This document shows, one piece after another, positions 54,225 to 63,536 of a stretch of 64,000 nucleotides of DNA (its first letter is position 1; each line of letters starts with the position of its first letter). The position numbers and the translations under genes were made by a program. Origin of the DNA: Candidatus Bathyarchaeota archaeon (lineage in GTDB: Archaea > Thermoproteota > Bathyarchaeia > Bathyarchaeales > Bathycorpusculaceae); NCBI GenBank assembly GCA_026014465.1, contig JAOZID010000010.1, positions 124,001 to 188,000 on the forward strand. The letters run 5' to 3'. The notes below the pieces were generated by a model, which ran no database searches, was not told where the DNA came from, and saw nothing but the letters and a program-made list of their open reading frames with translations.

Positions 54225-54299
54225 TGGACGGGGCGGGATTTGAACCCGCGACCTCCACGATGCCAACGTGGCGATCATACCATGCTGATCTACCCGCCC
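54225..54299 (-). tRNA. tRNA-Ala (anticodon GGC)
   Basis: On the minus strand, acceptor GGGCGGG pairs with CCCGTCC and contains the G3-U70 pair that identifies tRNA-Ala. The D stem is GATC/GATC, the anticodon stem CCACG/CGTGG with loop TTGGCAT (anticodon GGC), and the T arm GCGGG-TTCAAAT-CCCGC. The discriminator is A; CCA is not encoded. No intron. Confidence 0.96.
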
Positions 54300-54400
54300 G
54301 ATGTTGGGTTTGTAGCTAGCTTTTATCGTGCATCTTTAGCCTATAAGCGTTTCTTTGAATTGTGGGTTAATGTGGGGTCTTTGGTTGTTTTTTAGTTGTG

Positions 54401-56857
54401 TTACGGGTTGGGGGTGTGGTGTGGTTTGGTTGTTTGGGTGGATGTTTGGTGTTGGTTGTGTTTGAGGAGGCTTGTTTTTAGTATGTCGGTTATGGCGAAG
54501 CTGAGTAGTGCGTATCCCCATACGAGGGCGGCTAGTTCCCATCCGAGGGGGGTCATGAATATGCCGTAGACTGCTATGAGGGTGCCTATGACTTGGGTTA
54601 TTTCTGCGGTGAAGAATAGGGATTTGGCGGGGAAGGGGCGTTCCCAGAAGTGGTTTGTGCCTGTGCGTGCGAGGTAGATGGTCATGTGTCCTCCTACGGT
54701 CATTTTGAGGAATATTAGTGTCTGTAGCATAGCGGGGTCTAGGTTTAGGGTGTAGGTGCCTATTAGGAAAAGGACAAAGCTTGAGATTACTCCTGTAGTT
54801 CCCAGAAGTGATGCTATTCTAAGTACGCTGTGCATGTTCCAGCGAACGGGGTTTTGCTGAATCTTTACCTTGTCGTAGGCAATCATCATGATAGGCAAAT
54901 CGTTTAGCAGCGCCAAAATAATTATCATAACCGCCGTTAGGGGATAGACGTCAAAGACAAGAATAGCCAGCGTCAAGAAAATCAGTACACGAACGGTTTC
55001 GGCAATTCGGTAAATTGCATAGTTGTTCATGCGCTGGAAAATCTTTCGGCTCTCTTCTATGGTGTCAATTATAACCGAGAGCCCCATTTTGGTGAGGACA
55101 ACATCTGCTGCGGACTTTGCCGCGTCCGTGGCTCCTGCAACTGCGATTCCTGCGTCGGCTTTTTTTAGTGCGGGTGCGTCGTTTACGCCGTCTCCTGTCA
55201 TGCCTACTATGTGTCCGCGTTCTTGGAGTAGTTGTACGATGCGGTATTTGTGTTCGGGGAAGACCTGTGCAAACCCGTCTGCTTTATCCACAAGCTCAGA
55301 GACTTCATCTCCTGTTTTTTCCACGAACTCTGAAGCGTGAAGAACATTGGAGCCAAGATTTACTTCTCGAGAGATTTCTTTTGATACGGCTATGTGGTCG
55401 CCTGTTACCATTTTGACGTTGATTCCCAGGTCCTGAGCCGTTTTTATGGTCTGAGCAGAATCTTCGCGTGGGGGGTCATAAACTGCGAGCAAACCGATAT
55501 AGCGCCATTTGCCTTCTGCTTCAGATTTAGCCACAGCCAATGCCCGATAACCCTTACTTGCAAAAGAGTTCACAACCTCCGTAATCTTTTCTTCCATTTC
55601 TGCATCGGGCGTTAGGGACAGGAAAATTTGGGGCGCCCCCTTGGACACCTTAATTGCTGTGGCGTTAGCTGTTTGGATATTTGCTTCGGTTCGTTTTGAA
55701 ACAGGGTCAAAGGGCTTAAAATCAAGCACCTTATAAGCTGCAATTGTTTGGGCAACTTTTTTGTTTTCTTTTGCTTTAGCCAAAACAGCGTCATCAATCG
55801 GGTCATTGTTTTCTTCTCTAGATGCCAACGCGCCAAACAGCAGCGTATCTTCTACTGTGTAATCGCCAAAAGCCTCCACAGTAACAACGGTCAATTCATT
55901 TTTCGTAATCGTTCCCGTCTTGTCGGAGCATAAAACATCAACCCCCGCCATCTCTTCAATCGCAACTAGCTTGCTCACAATGGCTTCTTTTTTGGCAAGA
56001 GCAATAGCGCCAACAGCCATGGTCACCGTTAAAACGGCTGGCAACGCAACTGGAATGGCGGCGACAACCAAAACCAATGCAAACTGCAAAATTTCCAACG
56101 GATTTGCAGAACGCAAAAGGGTAACAACTAGCACCGTTGAAACCATTACTGCAGCCAGCGCGATTAGGTAGTTGCCGATTTTTAGAACTGCTTTTTGGAA
56201 GTGGCTTCCCGTTTTGGCTTCTTCTACTAGTTTTGCGGTTTTGCCAAAGAAGGTGGTTATGCCTGTTCCTACAACTGACGCGTTCATTTCACCTTGGCGA
56301 ACAATTGACCCTGAAAAAGCAATGTCAGAGATGTGTTTTTCAACGGGCAGCGATTCTCCTGTTAATGCAGATTCATCCAAAAGCAGGTAATCGCCATTCA
56401 TGAGTTTAATATCAGCAGGAACTGTATCGCCTAAACGAACCCTAACAACATCTCCTGGTACCAGTTGTTTTGCCGGGATTTCTTTCCAAACGCCATCGCG
56501 CAGTACACGTGCGTTAGGGGCTAGTCTTTTTTGAAGCATGGCTATGGCGTTGTCTGCTTTGTGTTCTTGCCAAAAACCCACCACAGCATTTACTACAAGC
56601 AACGTGAATATAATTGCAAAATCTTCCCAATGCTGAATAGCAACTGAGAGTCCAGCTGCCGCCTCAATCATCCATGGAATTGGTCCCCAAAAGTAGCTCA
56701 AAAACTTGCGTATGGGACTGACTTTCTTTTCTGGAATTTCGTTGGTGCCAAAGTATTGTAATGTTTTTTCTACTTCTTCGGAGGATAGCCCCGTTCTAGC
56801 ATATTTTTCAAATGGGGTTTCTTCTTCAGAAGCCTGGTTAGATGCGGATAAACCCAA
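54401..56857 (-). CDS. P-type ATPase of the P3A (proton-pump) group
   Basis: This ion-pumping ATPase has about 818 residues. Motifs run in order: N-terminal cytosolic segment, 'SALTGESLPVEK' (actuator), 'VDVLCSDKTGTITKNELT' with the phosphorylated Asp, 'KGAPQIFLSL' (nucleotide domain) and 'MTGDGVNDAPALKKADAGIA' (hinge), with about ten membrane helices. The lack of the long cytosolic extensions and the overall length fit plasma-membrane-type H+-ATPases. The TTG at 56857 is chosen because AGAAGG precedes it; a GTG at 56899 would add 14 residues. The role is probably proton extrusion or pH homeostasis; the ion itself is inferred. Confidence 0.88.
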   Translation of the reverse strand: MGLSASNQASEEETPFEKYARTGLSSEEVEKTLQYFGTNEIPEKKVSPIRKFLSYFWGPIPWMIEAAAGLSVAIQHWEDFAIIFTLLVVNAVVGFWQEHKADNAIAMLQKRLAPNARVLRDGVWKEIPAKQLVPGDVVRVRLGDTVPADIKLMNGDYLLLDESALTGESLPVEKHISDIAFSGSIVRQGEMNASVVGTGITTFFGKTAKLVEEAKTGSHFQKAVLKIGNYLIALAAVMVSTVLVVTLLRSANPLEILQFALVLVVAAIPVALPAVLTVTMAVGAIALAKKEAIVSKLVAIEEMAGVDVLCSDKTGTITKNELTVVTVEAFGDYTVEDTLLFGALASREENNDPIDDAVLAKAKENKKVAQTIAAYKVLDFKPFDPVSKRTEANIQTANATAIKVSKGAPQIFLSLTPDAEMEEKITEVVNSFASKGYRALAVAKSEAEGKWRYIGLLAVYDPPREDSAQTIKTAQDLGINVKMVTGDHIAVSKEISREVNLGSNVLHASEFVEKTGDEVSELVDKADGFAQVFPEHKYRIVQLLQERGHIVGMTGDGVNDAPALKKADAGIAVAGATDAAKSAADVVLTKMGLSVIIDTIEESRKIFQRMNNYAIYRIAETVRVLIFLTLAILVFDVYPLTAVMIIILALLNDLPIMMIAYDKVKIQQNPVRWNMHSVLRIASLLGTTGVISSFVLFLIGTYTLNLDPAMLQTLIFLKMTVGGHMTIYLARTGTNHFWERPFPAKSLFFTAEITQVIGTLIAVYGIFMTPLGWELAALVWGYALLSFAITDILKTSLLKHNQHQTSTQTTKPHHTPNP

Positions 56858-57021
56858 TAATAAGCCTTCTAATCTACAAACCACAACTTTGGAACACACT
56901 AGCTCTTAAGTATTACTCAAAAACTCCATGATTTCTATCTGTTTTCTTTTAGCCCCAAACAAAACCTTTGTTTACGCCGCTTGAATCTGCAAAACTTTTA
57001 TCAGATTCGCATCTGTTTGTT

Positions 57022-57450
57022 ATGTTGATGGTAACTGTAGAAAGTCTCATGACTAAAAAACCCTTAACCATCGACGGAGAAAAAACTGTTTTTGAAGCAG
57101 CACAGCTCATGAGCAGAAAAGAAGTCGGTGACATCATTGTGGTAGATATGGAAATGCCCGTTGGCATAGTCACTGAACGCGATTTTGTAAGAAGAATAAT
57201 AGCCAAGGGGCGCTCAGTAGATATGAAAGTTTCAGATATAATGTCAAAACCTCTAATCACCATTGAACCCAGTGCTTCAATTAAAGACGCCGCAAGAAAA
57301 ATGGGCGAACACAAAATCAGGCGACTTCCAGTCATGAAAACCCACAAACTCGTAGGCATAATCGTCGCCTCTGACCTAACACGGCATGTAGGCAAAAAAA
57401 CCTTCACCGAAGGCCTTCTCGACGCAATATGGCGCCACCCCCTACGATAA
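57022..57450 (+). CDS. CBS-domain pair protein
   Basis: This protein of about 142 residues is made of two CBS domains: 'TIDGEKTVFEAAQLMSRKEV' with 'PVGIVTERDFVRRII', and 'TIEPSASIKDAARKMGEHKI' with 'LVGIIVASDLTRHV'. CBS pairs bind adenine nucleotides or SAM and act as energy or metabolite sensors. The ATG at 57022 lies about 26 bp from an AACTTTTATC box, so the mRNA is probably leaderless; the frame is open upstream but the added residues look non-coding. It is divergent from the P-type ATPase, which it might regulate. Confidence 0.88.
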   Translation: MLMVTVESLMTKKPLTIDGEKTVFEAAQLMSRKEVGDIIVVDMEMPVGIVTERDFVRRIIAKGRSVDMKVSDIMSKPLITIEPSASIKDAARKMGEHKIRRLPVMKTHKLVGIIVASDLTRHVGKKTFTEGLLDAIWRHPLR

Positions 57451-57670
57451 CCACATCACCTTTTTAGGTGCTTGTTGAGTTTTTCAAGGTTTTTGCTCTT
57501 GCCTTTATCTGTGGACGAAAATGGCTGCTGTTTTTCGTAGTTTGCCGTCCGAGTAACTCTGAGTTGTCATCCCTTGCGGTCAAGCTAATGCCTTTTCATC
57601 ATCCGGCACGGAAAATAAGGTTACGCCGAAGATAAAAGGGTTGGCAAAAATTGTAGTTGATGTTGAGGGT

Positions 57671-58465
57671 TTATTTGGTGGCTTGTTTTGGTGGGGGGTC
57701 TTTGGTGTAGTATTGGACGGTGTGGTCGGTTGTGAATCCGAGTTTTTCGTAGAGTTTTTGGGCGTTGCTGTTTTTTTCGGTTTGAAGAGTGTGGATTTTA
57801 TTTCCTTTGGCTATGGAGTCTTTTAGGGCTTGTATGGTTAGGGCGGTTCCTATGCCGCGGTTTCGACACGTTATTAGGGTGCCTACGTCGAATATGCCGC
57901 CTATGCCTTTGGAAGAAAACAGGGCGCAGGTGCCAACGGGTTTTTCTTGGAGATAGCTTAGGTAGAACGTCCAGCCGTTTTGCAGGCAGTCACGGGTAAA
58001 ATCGTCAAACCCGCTTTTCCATTCTGGGGGCATCTGGAAAATTGAAACCAGCAAATTGTTGAAAACTTCAATTTCCGCGTCCGTGGTTACCCTTTTTACG
58101 GTAAAGCCGTTGTCTGTTTCCTTGGGCAAGGTTTTGGTTTGGAGTACCATGACGGCTTGTTCGCCTTTTGGTTCAAACCCTGCTTGTTGGAGAAGAGAAA
58201 CAAATGAGTTGGGGGTTAGCGGTGAAACCCTAAAACATGCATACGACATGCCCTTCAAGCGGAAATACTCTTCCACTTCTTCAAGCAGCACCTGCGTGTT
58301 CGCTTCGGGGTCAACTCCAGCTGCATGATTTAGCGCATACAACGGAATTTGGGGATAGCAAACAAATATGGTGCCTTCACGTTTTTTAGATAGAGATAAT
58401 CCTAAAACAAGGTCACGCCAAAACAACTCCAAACGCTCAGTACAGCTCAAAGCAAACCCCGCCAA
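57671..58465 (-). CDS. GNAT-family N-acetyltransferase with N-terminal extension
   Basis: This is a 264-residue protein. The C-terminal half is a GNAT domain with the acetyl-CoA motif 'DVGTLITCRNRGIGTALTIQ' and the following 'NSNAQKLYEKLGFTTDHTVQ'. The N-terminal half resembles a degenerate GNAT repeat ('EEVEEYFRLKGMSYACFRVS', 'LLQQAGFEPKGEQAVMVLQT'), so this may be a tandem-GNAT protein with one active lobe. Substrate unknown. Confidence 0.82.
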   Translation of the reverse strand: MAGFALSCTERLELFWRDLVLGLSLSKKREGTIFVCYPQIPLYALNHAAGVDPEANTQVLLEEVEEYFRLKGMSYACFRVSPLTPNSFVSLLQQAGFEPKGEQAVMVLQTKTLPKETDNGFTVKRVTTDAEIEVFNNLLVSIFQMPPEWKSGFDDFTRDCLQNGWTFYLSYLQEKPVGTCALFSSKGIGGIFDVGTLITCRNRGIGTALTIQALKDSIAKGNKIHTLQTEKNSNAQKLYEKLGFTTDHTVQYYTKDPPPKQATK

Positions 58466-58512
58466 CCTAAGATAATGTCTCCTGTTAAAGAATTCTTGTC
58501 TGTCACTGTTGT

Positions 58513-59724
58513 CTAGTCTAACCAGTTGCGTGATTTCATGATGATTTTTCCTGCGAATTTGGCTTTAAGCGCGCCTTCATAGGGGCACATTTCCACGCAT
58601 CGCATACATAGCATGCAGCCTGAAACTGTTACGTCGCCGCCTTTCTTGTCGTAAATTTCAGTGACCTGCGTGGGGCAAACGCGTTTGCAGACGCCGCATT
58701 TGGTGCATTTCTCTGCGTCTTTTTCAAGTTTGGTTAGGGCTATTTGTTTGAATGGCGTGAATGTGCTGAAAAGCGCGGTTAAGCCTCCCAGCGGGCAGAT
58801 GCGACACCAGAACCGCCTGTACGCCAGCGACAACGCCGTGACGATGATAAGCACGGTCAGGTTTATGGAGGTCACATAGAACCCTGTAAGGTAGAAGGGT
58901 CCATAGGTTATTTGGGCGACGTAGTCAAAATTCATGGAACCCACGGCGCACTGTGACAGCACGCATAAGGGACGCATGGGGCAAACCAGGCAGAACGGCT
59001 CGTTTATGTTGCCTACTATGCCTGCTTCGGTTCCTTCAGGTCCGCCTGGTATGGTGCCGGGTATGAGTTCGGTGCCAAGTATGGCGTAGGACCCGAATAT
59101 GACGCTTAGAAGTAGCGTTATGGCTATGATGACGTAGGGTAGTTGCCCGATTTTGGCGTTGGTTTTGTCTGAGAAGGTGAGGTGACGTTTTTTGAAGGCT
59201 TTGCGTATGCGTGTGAGCACGTCCATGTACAAGCCAAAGGGACAGAGCCAGCCGCAGAAACTTCGCCCAAGCACCACCGACGCGGTTATGACTAACCCAA
59301 AGACGATGGCGAGTTTTTCGATGCCTGGCGTCGAGTAGAAGACTTGGTAGCCGCGTGGGTAATCCCAAAACGGAAAAATGTACGCCTGAATCTGCCACAA
59401 CGCACAGGTCACGGTGCGTCCGTTAGGATAATAGCAGGCAAGCACAGGAACCGACAAACCATCAGGAAACTGGTTACCCAACAATTCAATGCCAACAAGG
59501 CGGTCACGCGGCGAACTGCCCAGCGGCGCCCACAGCGGCTGATTAAACGGTCCAAGAAAAAGCCCCATAAAAATAACTACAACCGCCGCGATTTGAACAA
59601 ATAACCGCAGATTACTAACCCGACGCGTCTTGTCATTGCTAAACTTTAGAATCGCCAAAACACCCACTATAAACAGCAACAAGAAGGTGCCCACAACTAT
59701 GGCATCCCAAGTTATGGGTGTCAC
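58513..59724 (-). CDS. Membrane polyferredoxin (NapH/NosR/RdxA-like 4Fe-4S protein)
   Basis: This 403-residue integral membrane electron carrier has five or six helices. Two membrane-associated cysteine motifs are 'RSFCGWLCPFGLYMDV' and 'RFWCRICPLGGLTA', plus an extra Cys-rich loop 'CLVCPMRPLCVLSQC'. The C-terminus has two classical [4Fe-4S] motifs: 'CTKCGVCKRVCPTQ' and 'CMLCMRCVEMCPYEG'. Relatives pass electrons across the membrane to periplasmic reductases or help metal-centre assembly. The upstream gene overlaps by four bases and encodes a secreted anchored partner, so the two probably form a membrane complex. No terminal reductase is linked. Confidence 0.88.
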   Translation of the reverse strand: MTPITWDAIVVGTFLLLFIVGVLAILKFSNDKTRRVSNLRLFVQIAAVVVIFMGLFLGPFNQPLWAPLGSSPRDRLVGIELLGNQFPDGLSVPVLACYYPNGRTVTCALWQIQAYIFPFWDYPRGYQVFYSTPGIEKLAIVFGLVITASVVLGRSFCGWLCPFGLYMDVLTRIRKAFKKRHLTFSDKTNAKIGQLPYVIIAITLLLSVIFGSYAILGTELIPGTIPGGPEGTEAGIVGNINEPFCLVCPMRPLCVLSQCAVGSMNFDYVAQITYGPFYLTGFYVTSINLTVLIIVTALSLAYRRFWCRICPLGGLTALFSTFTPFKQIALTKLEKDAEKCTKCGVCKRVCPTQVTEIYDKKGGDVTVSGCMLCMRCVEMCPYEGALKAKFAGKIIMKSRNWLD

Positions 59725-60386
59725 TGTTTTGCCTCCCTGCGTTTGTTCACTTCTTTAACCGCCACGGCTATTGAAAGCGCAATGGCTGTTGTGATTCCTG
59801 CTGCGATGGCTACTGAATGTTTTTGGTAGGTGGTTAGGCTGCTGTTTTCTTGCATGTCTGGCGGGTAGGTTATGTAGAGTAGGGCGATGTTTTGGGCGTT
59901 TGTTGTTACTGTTAGGGTTTGTTTGTCTTCTGATAGGGTCCAGTCTTTGCCTTCGGGGACAAACTCGCCTTCCACAATAACGCTCCAGTCACGCGATGTA
60001 GTATACCAGCCAACATCAAACGTCTGCGAACCCTCACCCACAACAGTGTAACGCAGTATTCCAGTTGCGCCCGACGAAGCAAAGCGTCCATACGACCACA
60101 CCGTGATGCTGCAATCCTGAACCGACAACCTAAACGCATCCACAAAAGAATCTCCAAACTGCAAACCCGAAAAAACCCACATATCATCCTCCAAAACCGC
60201 CGAAGTGTACGAGCCGTTTGACCCAAAACTTATCGTTCCGTTAAGCGCAGGTATTCTAAACTGGTCATCAGGCGTAAAAGAGGTTACATTTTGAGCCTGC
60301 GCACTCAAGCAAACAAGCAAAAGCCCCCAAACTATGCACACCGCCAACACGACGCTTGCCCTAATTGCTCTTTGGGTAATAACCAA
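59721..60386 (-). CDS. Secreted, C-terminally anchored protein paired with the polyferredoxin
   Basis: This is a 221-residue protein with a signal peptide (about 10-32), a beta-rich extracellular domain, and a C-terminal membrane helix ('HSVAIAAGITTAIALSIAVA') followed by a basic tail. No cysteine cluster or heme motif is seen. The stop overlaps the polyferredoxin start by four bases, so the products are made together. It may act as an extracytoplasmic subunit. No known family recognised. Confidence 0.72.
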   Translation of the reverse strand: MVITQRAIRASVVLAVCIVWGLLLVCLSAQAQNVTSFTPDDQFRIPALNGTISFGSNGSYTSAVLEDDMWVFSGLQFGDSFVDAFRLSVQDCSITVWSYGRFASSGATGILRYTVVGEGSQTFDVGWYTTSRDWSVIVEGEFVPEGKDWTLSEDKQTLTVTTNAQNIALLYITYPPDMQENSSLTTYQKHSVAIAAGITTAIALSIAVAVKEVNKRREAKQ

Positions 60387-60462
60387 ATCCCCTTCGACGC
60401 TAAACTAAACTAACTCGCCAGCACTGGTATTTTAATGCATTCCAAAAACCCCAACTGCTGCT

Positions 60463-61827
60463 TCAGGCTGTCTCGTGGTGCCCGTGCCATTGGTCGATTA
60501 GGGCTGTAGGTTTTATGTCATGTTTTTCTAAGCCATAACGCCGCAAAGGCTTGGTTAGGTGTCTTTGTGACCGCGTAGACGTAACATAAAGCTCAGGCTT
60601 TAAGCCGCGTTGTATTTGGGTTTGGATTTTGCCCATGTCTTTGTAGCGGATTTTGCATTTCTCACACCGCAAGCCCTGATTACGTCCCATAGATTCGAGG
60701 CGTTTATTACAGTTTGGACACAGTGGATTCTCAAACACCACTTTAGGCGCAAGCTCTACCACCCTGATTTTCTCCAAATTCACCGTCAACGAACGCTTTG
60801 GGGTCTGCTTTTTCACCGCGCCATAAACCTCAACGCAATCCCCAACCATGAGTTCCCGCGCTATCTTCGCCAAACCCCCTGTAGGCTCGTAAGCAGCGCA
60901 GTCAACCTCCCCTTGTAGGTCGTTTATGGCGAAAACCACATGGCGAACAGGAACCAGATGTGGCTCTTTGGAGACGACGCCTTGGACGATAACCGAACTG
61001 TACGGCGTGATTTCTCTGAGGTTGGCTGCGGGTTTGAGGTGGGCGTCGGTTCCTTGGTTGCTGCGAAAAATCATCCATCTATCCACTGGCTCCAACGTTT
61101 TGACCATGCTAAATGCCTCTTTGACGACCTGCGGGGTTTCGCCTCGGATACCAAACAAGATGGGGTCAGGTCCGCGCGGCGTGATGATTACACGGTTTTT
61201 CTCGTTGTCGACGTTGTTGAAAGTGAGCGGCTGCAGGGCTTGGTCCATGTGAAAAATCGAGGCTGTGTCGACTTGGCGTTTGCTGCCAAAACGTTCGGGT
61301 CTGCGGTATGCGATTAGTTCATAGGTGTGGTCGCCTGTGAGGGCTGTGCCGATGGCTGAAAGCGCCCCGATGATGCCGCGCCTGCTGTTGTAGCCGTATG
61401 CTTCCCCGTTAAAGCACCTGATGAGTTGCAGGGCATCTTCAAGGTGCATGATATCGGTAACTGCACATTTGGCAAACGCTTCAACCTCGGCAGGTATTTG
61501 CGGGGTTTTTAGGAAAACGATGCCTGGGTTGGTTCCCCTACAGCATACGTCCGAGTGCTTCTCCACCAGCTCCACCGTGAACTGCTTTATCTGCTCCTCC
61601 AGCTCGGCGTCAAATTCGATACGCAGGCACAACGCGCCGTTTCCACGTGTCTTCCACGGAACATTCGGGTTGAGCCTAACCAGCAACGGATAATCCAAAA
61701 ACCTTGCGCCTAAACGTTCAAGCTCCTCCACCAGCAAAGCGGCAACATACGTAGTGCATCCCTGCTTGGTCGAGTCGGTATCGTCAAACCCGATATGCAT
61801 CTGCATTGTAGTATCTGACTGCGGCAT
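60463..61827 (-). CDS. tiaS: tRNA(Ile2) 2-agmatinylcytidine synthetase TiaS
   Basis: This archaeal enzyme attaches agmatine to C34 of tRNA-Ile(CAU), letting it read AUA. It has about 454 residues. The N-terminal ATP/agmatine-binding part starts with 'IGFDDTDSTKQGCTTYV'. An OB-fold region ('FAINDLQGEVDCAAYEPTGG') and a C-terminal zinc ribbon ('CPNCNKRLES', 'LRCEKCKIRYKDMG') follow. ATG 61827 is used; TTG 61836 and ATG 61806 or 61800 are alternatives, with an AT-rich promoter near 61862-61870. Confidence 0.95.
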   Translation of the reverse strand: MPQSDTTMQMHIGFDDTDSTKQGCTTYVAALLVEELERLGARFLDYPLLVRLNPNVPWKTRGNGALCLRIEFDAELEEQIKQFTVELVEKHSDVCCRGTNPGIVFLKTPQIPAEVEAFAKCAVTDIMHLEDALQLIRCFNGEAYGYNSRRGIIGALSAIGTALTGDHTYELIAYRRPERFGSKRQVDTASIFHMDQALQPLTFNNVDNEKNRVIITPRGPDPILFGIRGETPQVVKEAFSMVKTLEPVDRWMIFRSNQGTDAHLKPAANLREITPYSSVIVQGVVSKEPHLVPVRHVVFAINDLQGEVDCAAYEPTGGLAKIARELMVGDCVEVYGAVKKQTPKRSLTVNLEKIRVVELAPKVVFENPLCPNCNKRLESMGRNQGLRCEKCKIRYKDMGKIQTQIQRGLKPELYVTSTRSQRHLTKPLRRYGLEKHDIKPTALIDQWHGHHETA

Positions 61828-61934
61828 TGTTGACAACTGGAGAAATGACTGCGTCTGTTAAAAATTTTTTTACAGGCTGTCTTCTCCTTCAGTAAAAGAC
61901 GTTTGCTGTAAACCCCTTAATCTGTTATTAGTAG

Positions 61935-62345
61935 TTAGCCCTCTATCAATCGTAATGCGATTTGAAAACATTGTTCAGCGTATATTTCATAAACATGTAA
62001 GCGGGTATCATTTTCTGAGAATGGCCACAATACATTGTTTTCCTCCCAGAACATGGCATAATGGTATTCATGGAAAAACTTGTTTCTGGCGTCTCTTAGT
62101 TGGTCTAATAACTCAAATTCTTCTTGCGTAATTACTTTTTTGTTTACCGCCTCTGCTAGACATTCCCTAAAGTTACCTTCAGTTTTGTTGATTGAAAATT
62201 TTGTTACTTGTTCAACTAGAATAACCAAACATGCAAATGCTGCCAGTCCTTTGTTTTCTTCATAGCATTCTTCAGCTTCTTGTGCTAATGTTCCTATCAA
62301 AAAATCTCTTTCTAAGAGCTTCGTGATTACTTTCAGTTTTTCCAT
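61935..62345 (-). CDS. Orphan HEPN-like protein
   Basis: This 136-residue all-helical protein carries an R-x4-H motif in 'LDQLRDARNKFFHEYHY' (Arg87, His92), the hallmark of HEPN domains, many of which are RNases in toxin-antitoxin or defence systems. No nucleotidyltransferase (MNT) partner lies next to it. The gene and its flanks are AT-rich relative to neighbours. It could also be a DUF4145-like non-catalytic HEPN. Confidence 0.6.
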   Translation of the reverse strand: MEKLKVITKLLERDFLIGTLAQEAEECYEENKGLAAFACLVILVEQVTKFSINKTEGNFRECLAEAVNKKVITQEEFELLDQLRDARNKFFHEYHYAMFWEENNVLWPFSENDTRLHVYEIYAEQCFQIALRLIEG

Positions 62346-62603
62346 AGATATGTCCTCGTCTGTGTGGCGTATTCACTATTGAAAATATTTGATTGGGCTA
62401 TTAAAGAATTTAAAAGGTTGTGTATTATAATCAGGGCTTTTCGTGTGGGTATCTATGTGGTTAAATAAACATATGGTTTTTGGAGTTGACTGTACACAAC
62501 TGATGACCGCAACTGGAACAACATTTTCTATCTTGCTTATAGCCATTGTGTTCACAAGTTTTAAATGTTGAATCATGGCATCTTAGGAAAGGAGCTGTTT
62601 GCT

Positions 62604-63536
62604 TTGGGTTCGGCTGTTATTGAAGTTGCTGATTTGGTTAAGCGGTATGACGAGTTGAATGCGGTTAACGGGATTTCTTTTGACGTGAAAGAGGGCGAGG
62701 TTTTTGCTTTTTTGGGTCCTAACGGTGCAGGTAAGACTACGACGGTGGAGATTTTAGAGTGTATACGTCCTCTCACCAGCGGAAACGCGCGTATCTGTGG
62801 GTTGGATGTGACGCGTGAGTCGGATGTTAAGCAAATCAAGAAAATCATTGGGGTTTTGCCTCAGGATTTTAACGCTTTGGATAAGCTTAGCGTAAAAGAA
62901 AACATTAGCCTGATTAGCGACATGTACGACACGCACCTTGACGTAGACGAAGTCATCAAACTGCTCGACTTGGACGATAAAACCAAAACCAAATTCGAAA
63001 ACCTCTCAGGTGGCTTAAAACAACGCGTAGGCATCGCAGCAGCCTTGGTAAGCGACCCCAAAGTTGTGTTCCTTGATGAACCCACCACAGGCTTAGACCC
63101 AAAAGCACGCCGCGACGTCTGGTCAGTAATCGCTAACCTTCGCAAACTAAACAAAACCGTCTTTCTAACCACGCATTACATGGAAGAAGCCCAAGTCCTC
63201 GCCGACCGCATAGCCATCATGGACAAAGGCAAAATCGCCGCCATCGGCTCCACCCAGCAACTCATAACAAAGCACGGCGGACTCAAAGTGCTGATAATTC
63301 GCAAACCCGAAAAAACCCTTGCTGAGCAGCTGCAGAAAAAATTCAAAAACGCCATACTGAACCACGACAGCGACGTCGAAATCAAGGTTGACAACGTCGA
63401 GGAACTGTGGCGTATCATGTCAGGCTTAACCGAAATGAAGCTCGATAAGGACTTGGAGATTCAAACCCCCACAATCGAAGACGTTTTCCTCAAAATCACG
63501 GGTGGACGCATAACTGAGGAGGGCGAACTGAACTGA
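62604..63536 (+). CDS. ABC-2 type exporter ATP-binding protein
   Basis: This protein of about 310 residues is the nucleotide-binding subunit. Walker A 'LGPNGAGKTTTVEIL', signature 'NLSGGLKQRVGIAAAL', Walker B 'VVFLDEPTTGLDP' and the H-loop 'LTTHYMEEAQVLA' are intact. The TTG at 62604 is chosen because GGAAAGGAG lies nine bases upstream; an ATG at 62565 would absorb this site. The next gene encodes the permease and overlaps. Drug, lipid or polysaccharide export is possible; substrate unknown. Confidence 0.93.
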   Translation: MGSAVIEVADLVKRYDELNAVNGISFDVKEGEVFAFLGPNGAGKTTTVEILECIRPLTSGNARICGLDVTRESDVKQIKKIIGVLPQDFNALDKLSVKENISLISDMYDTHLDVDEVIKLLDLDDKTKTKFENLSGGLKQRVGIAAALVSDPKVVFLDEPTTGLDPKARRDVWSVIANLRKLNKTVFLTTHYMEEAQVLADRIAIMDKGKIAAIGSTQQLITKHGGLKVLIIRKPEKTLAEQLQKKFKNAILNHDSDVEIKVDNVEELWRIMSGLTEMKLDKDLEIQTPTIEDVFLKITGGRITEEGELN

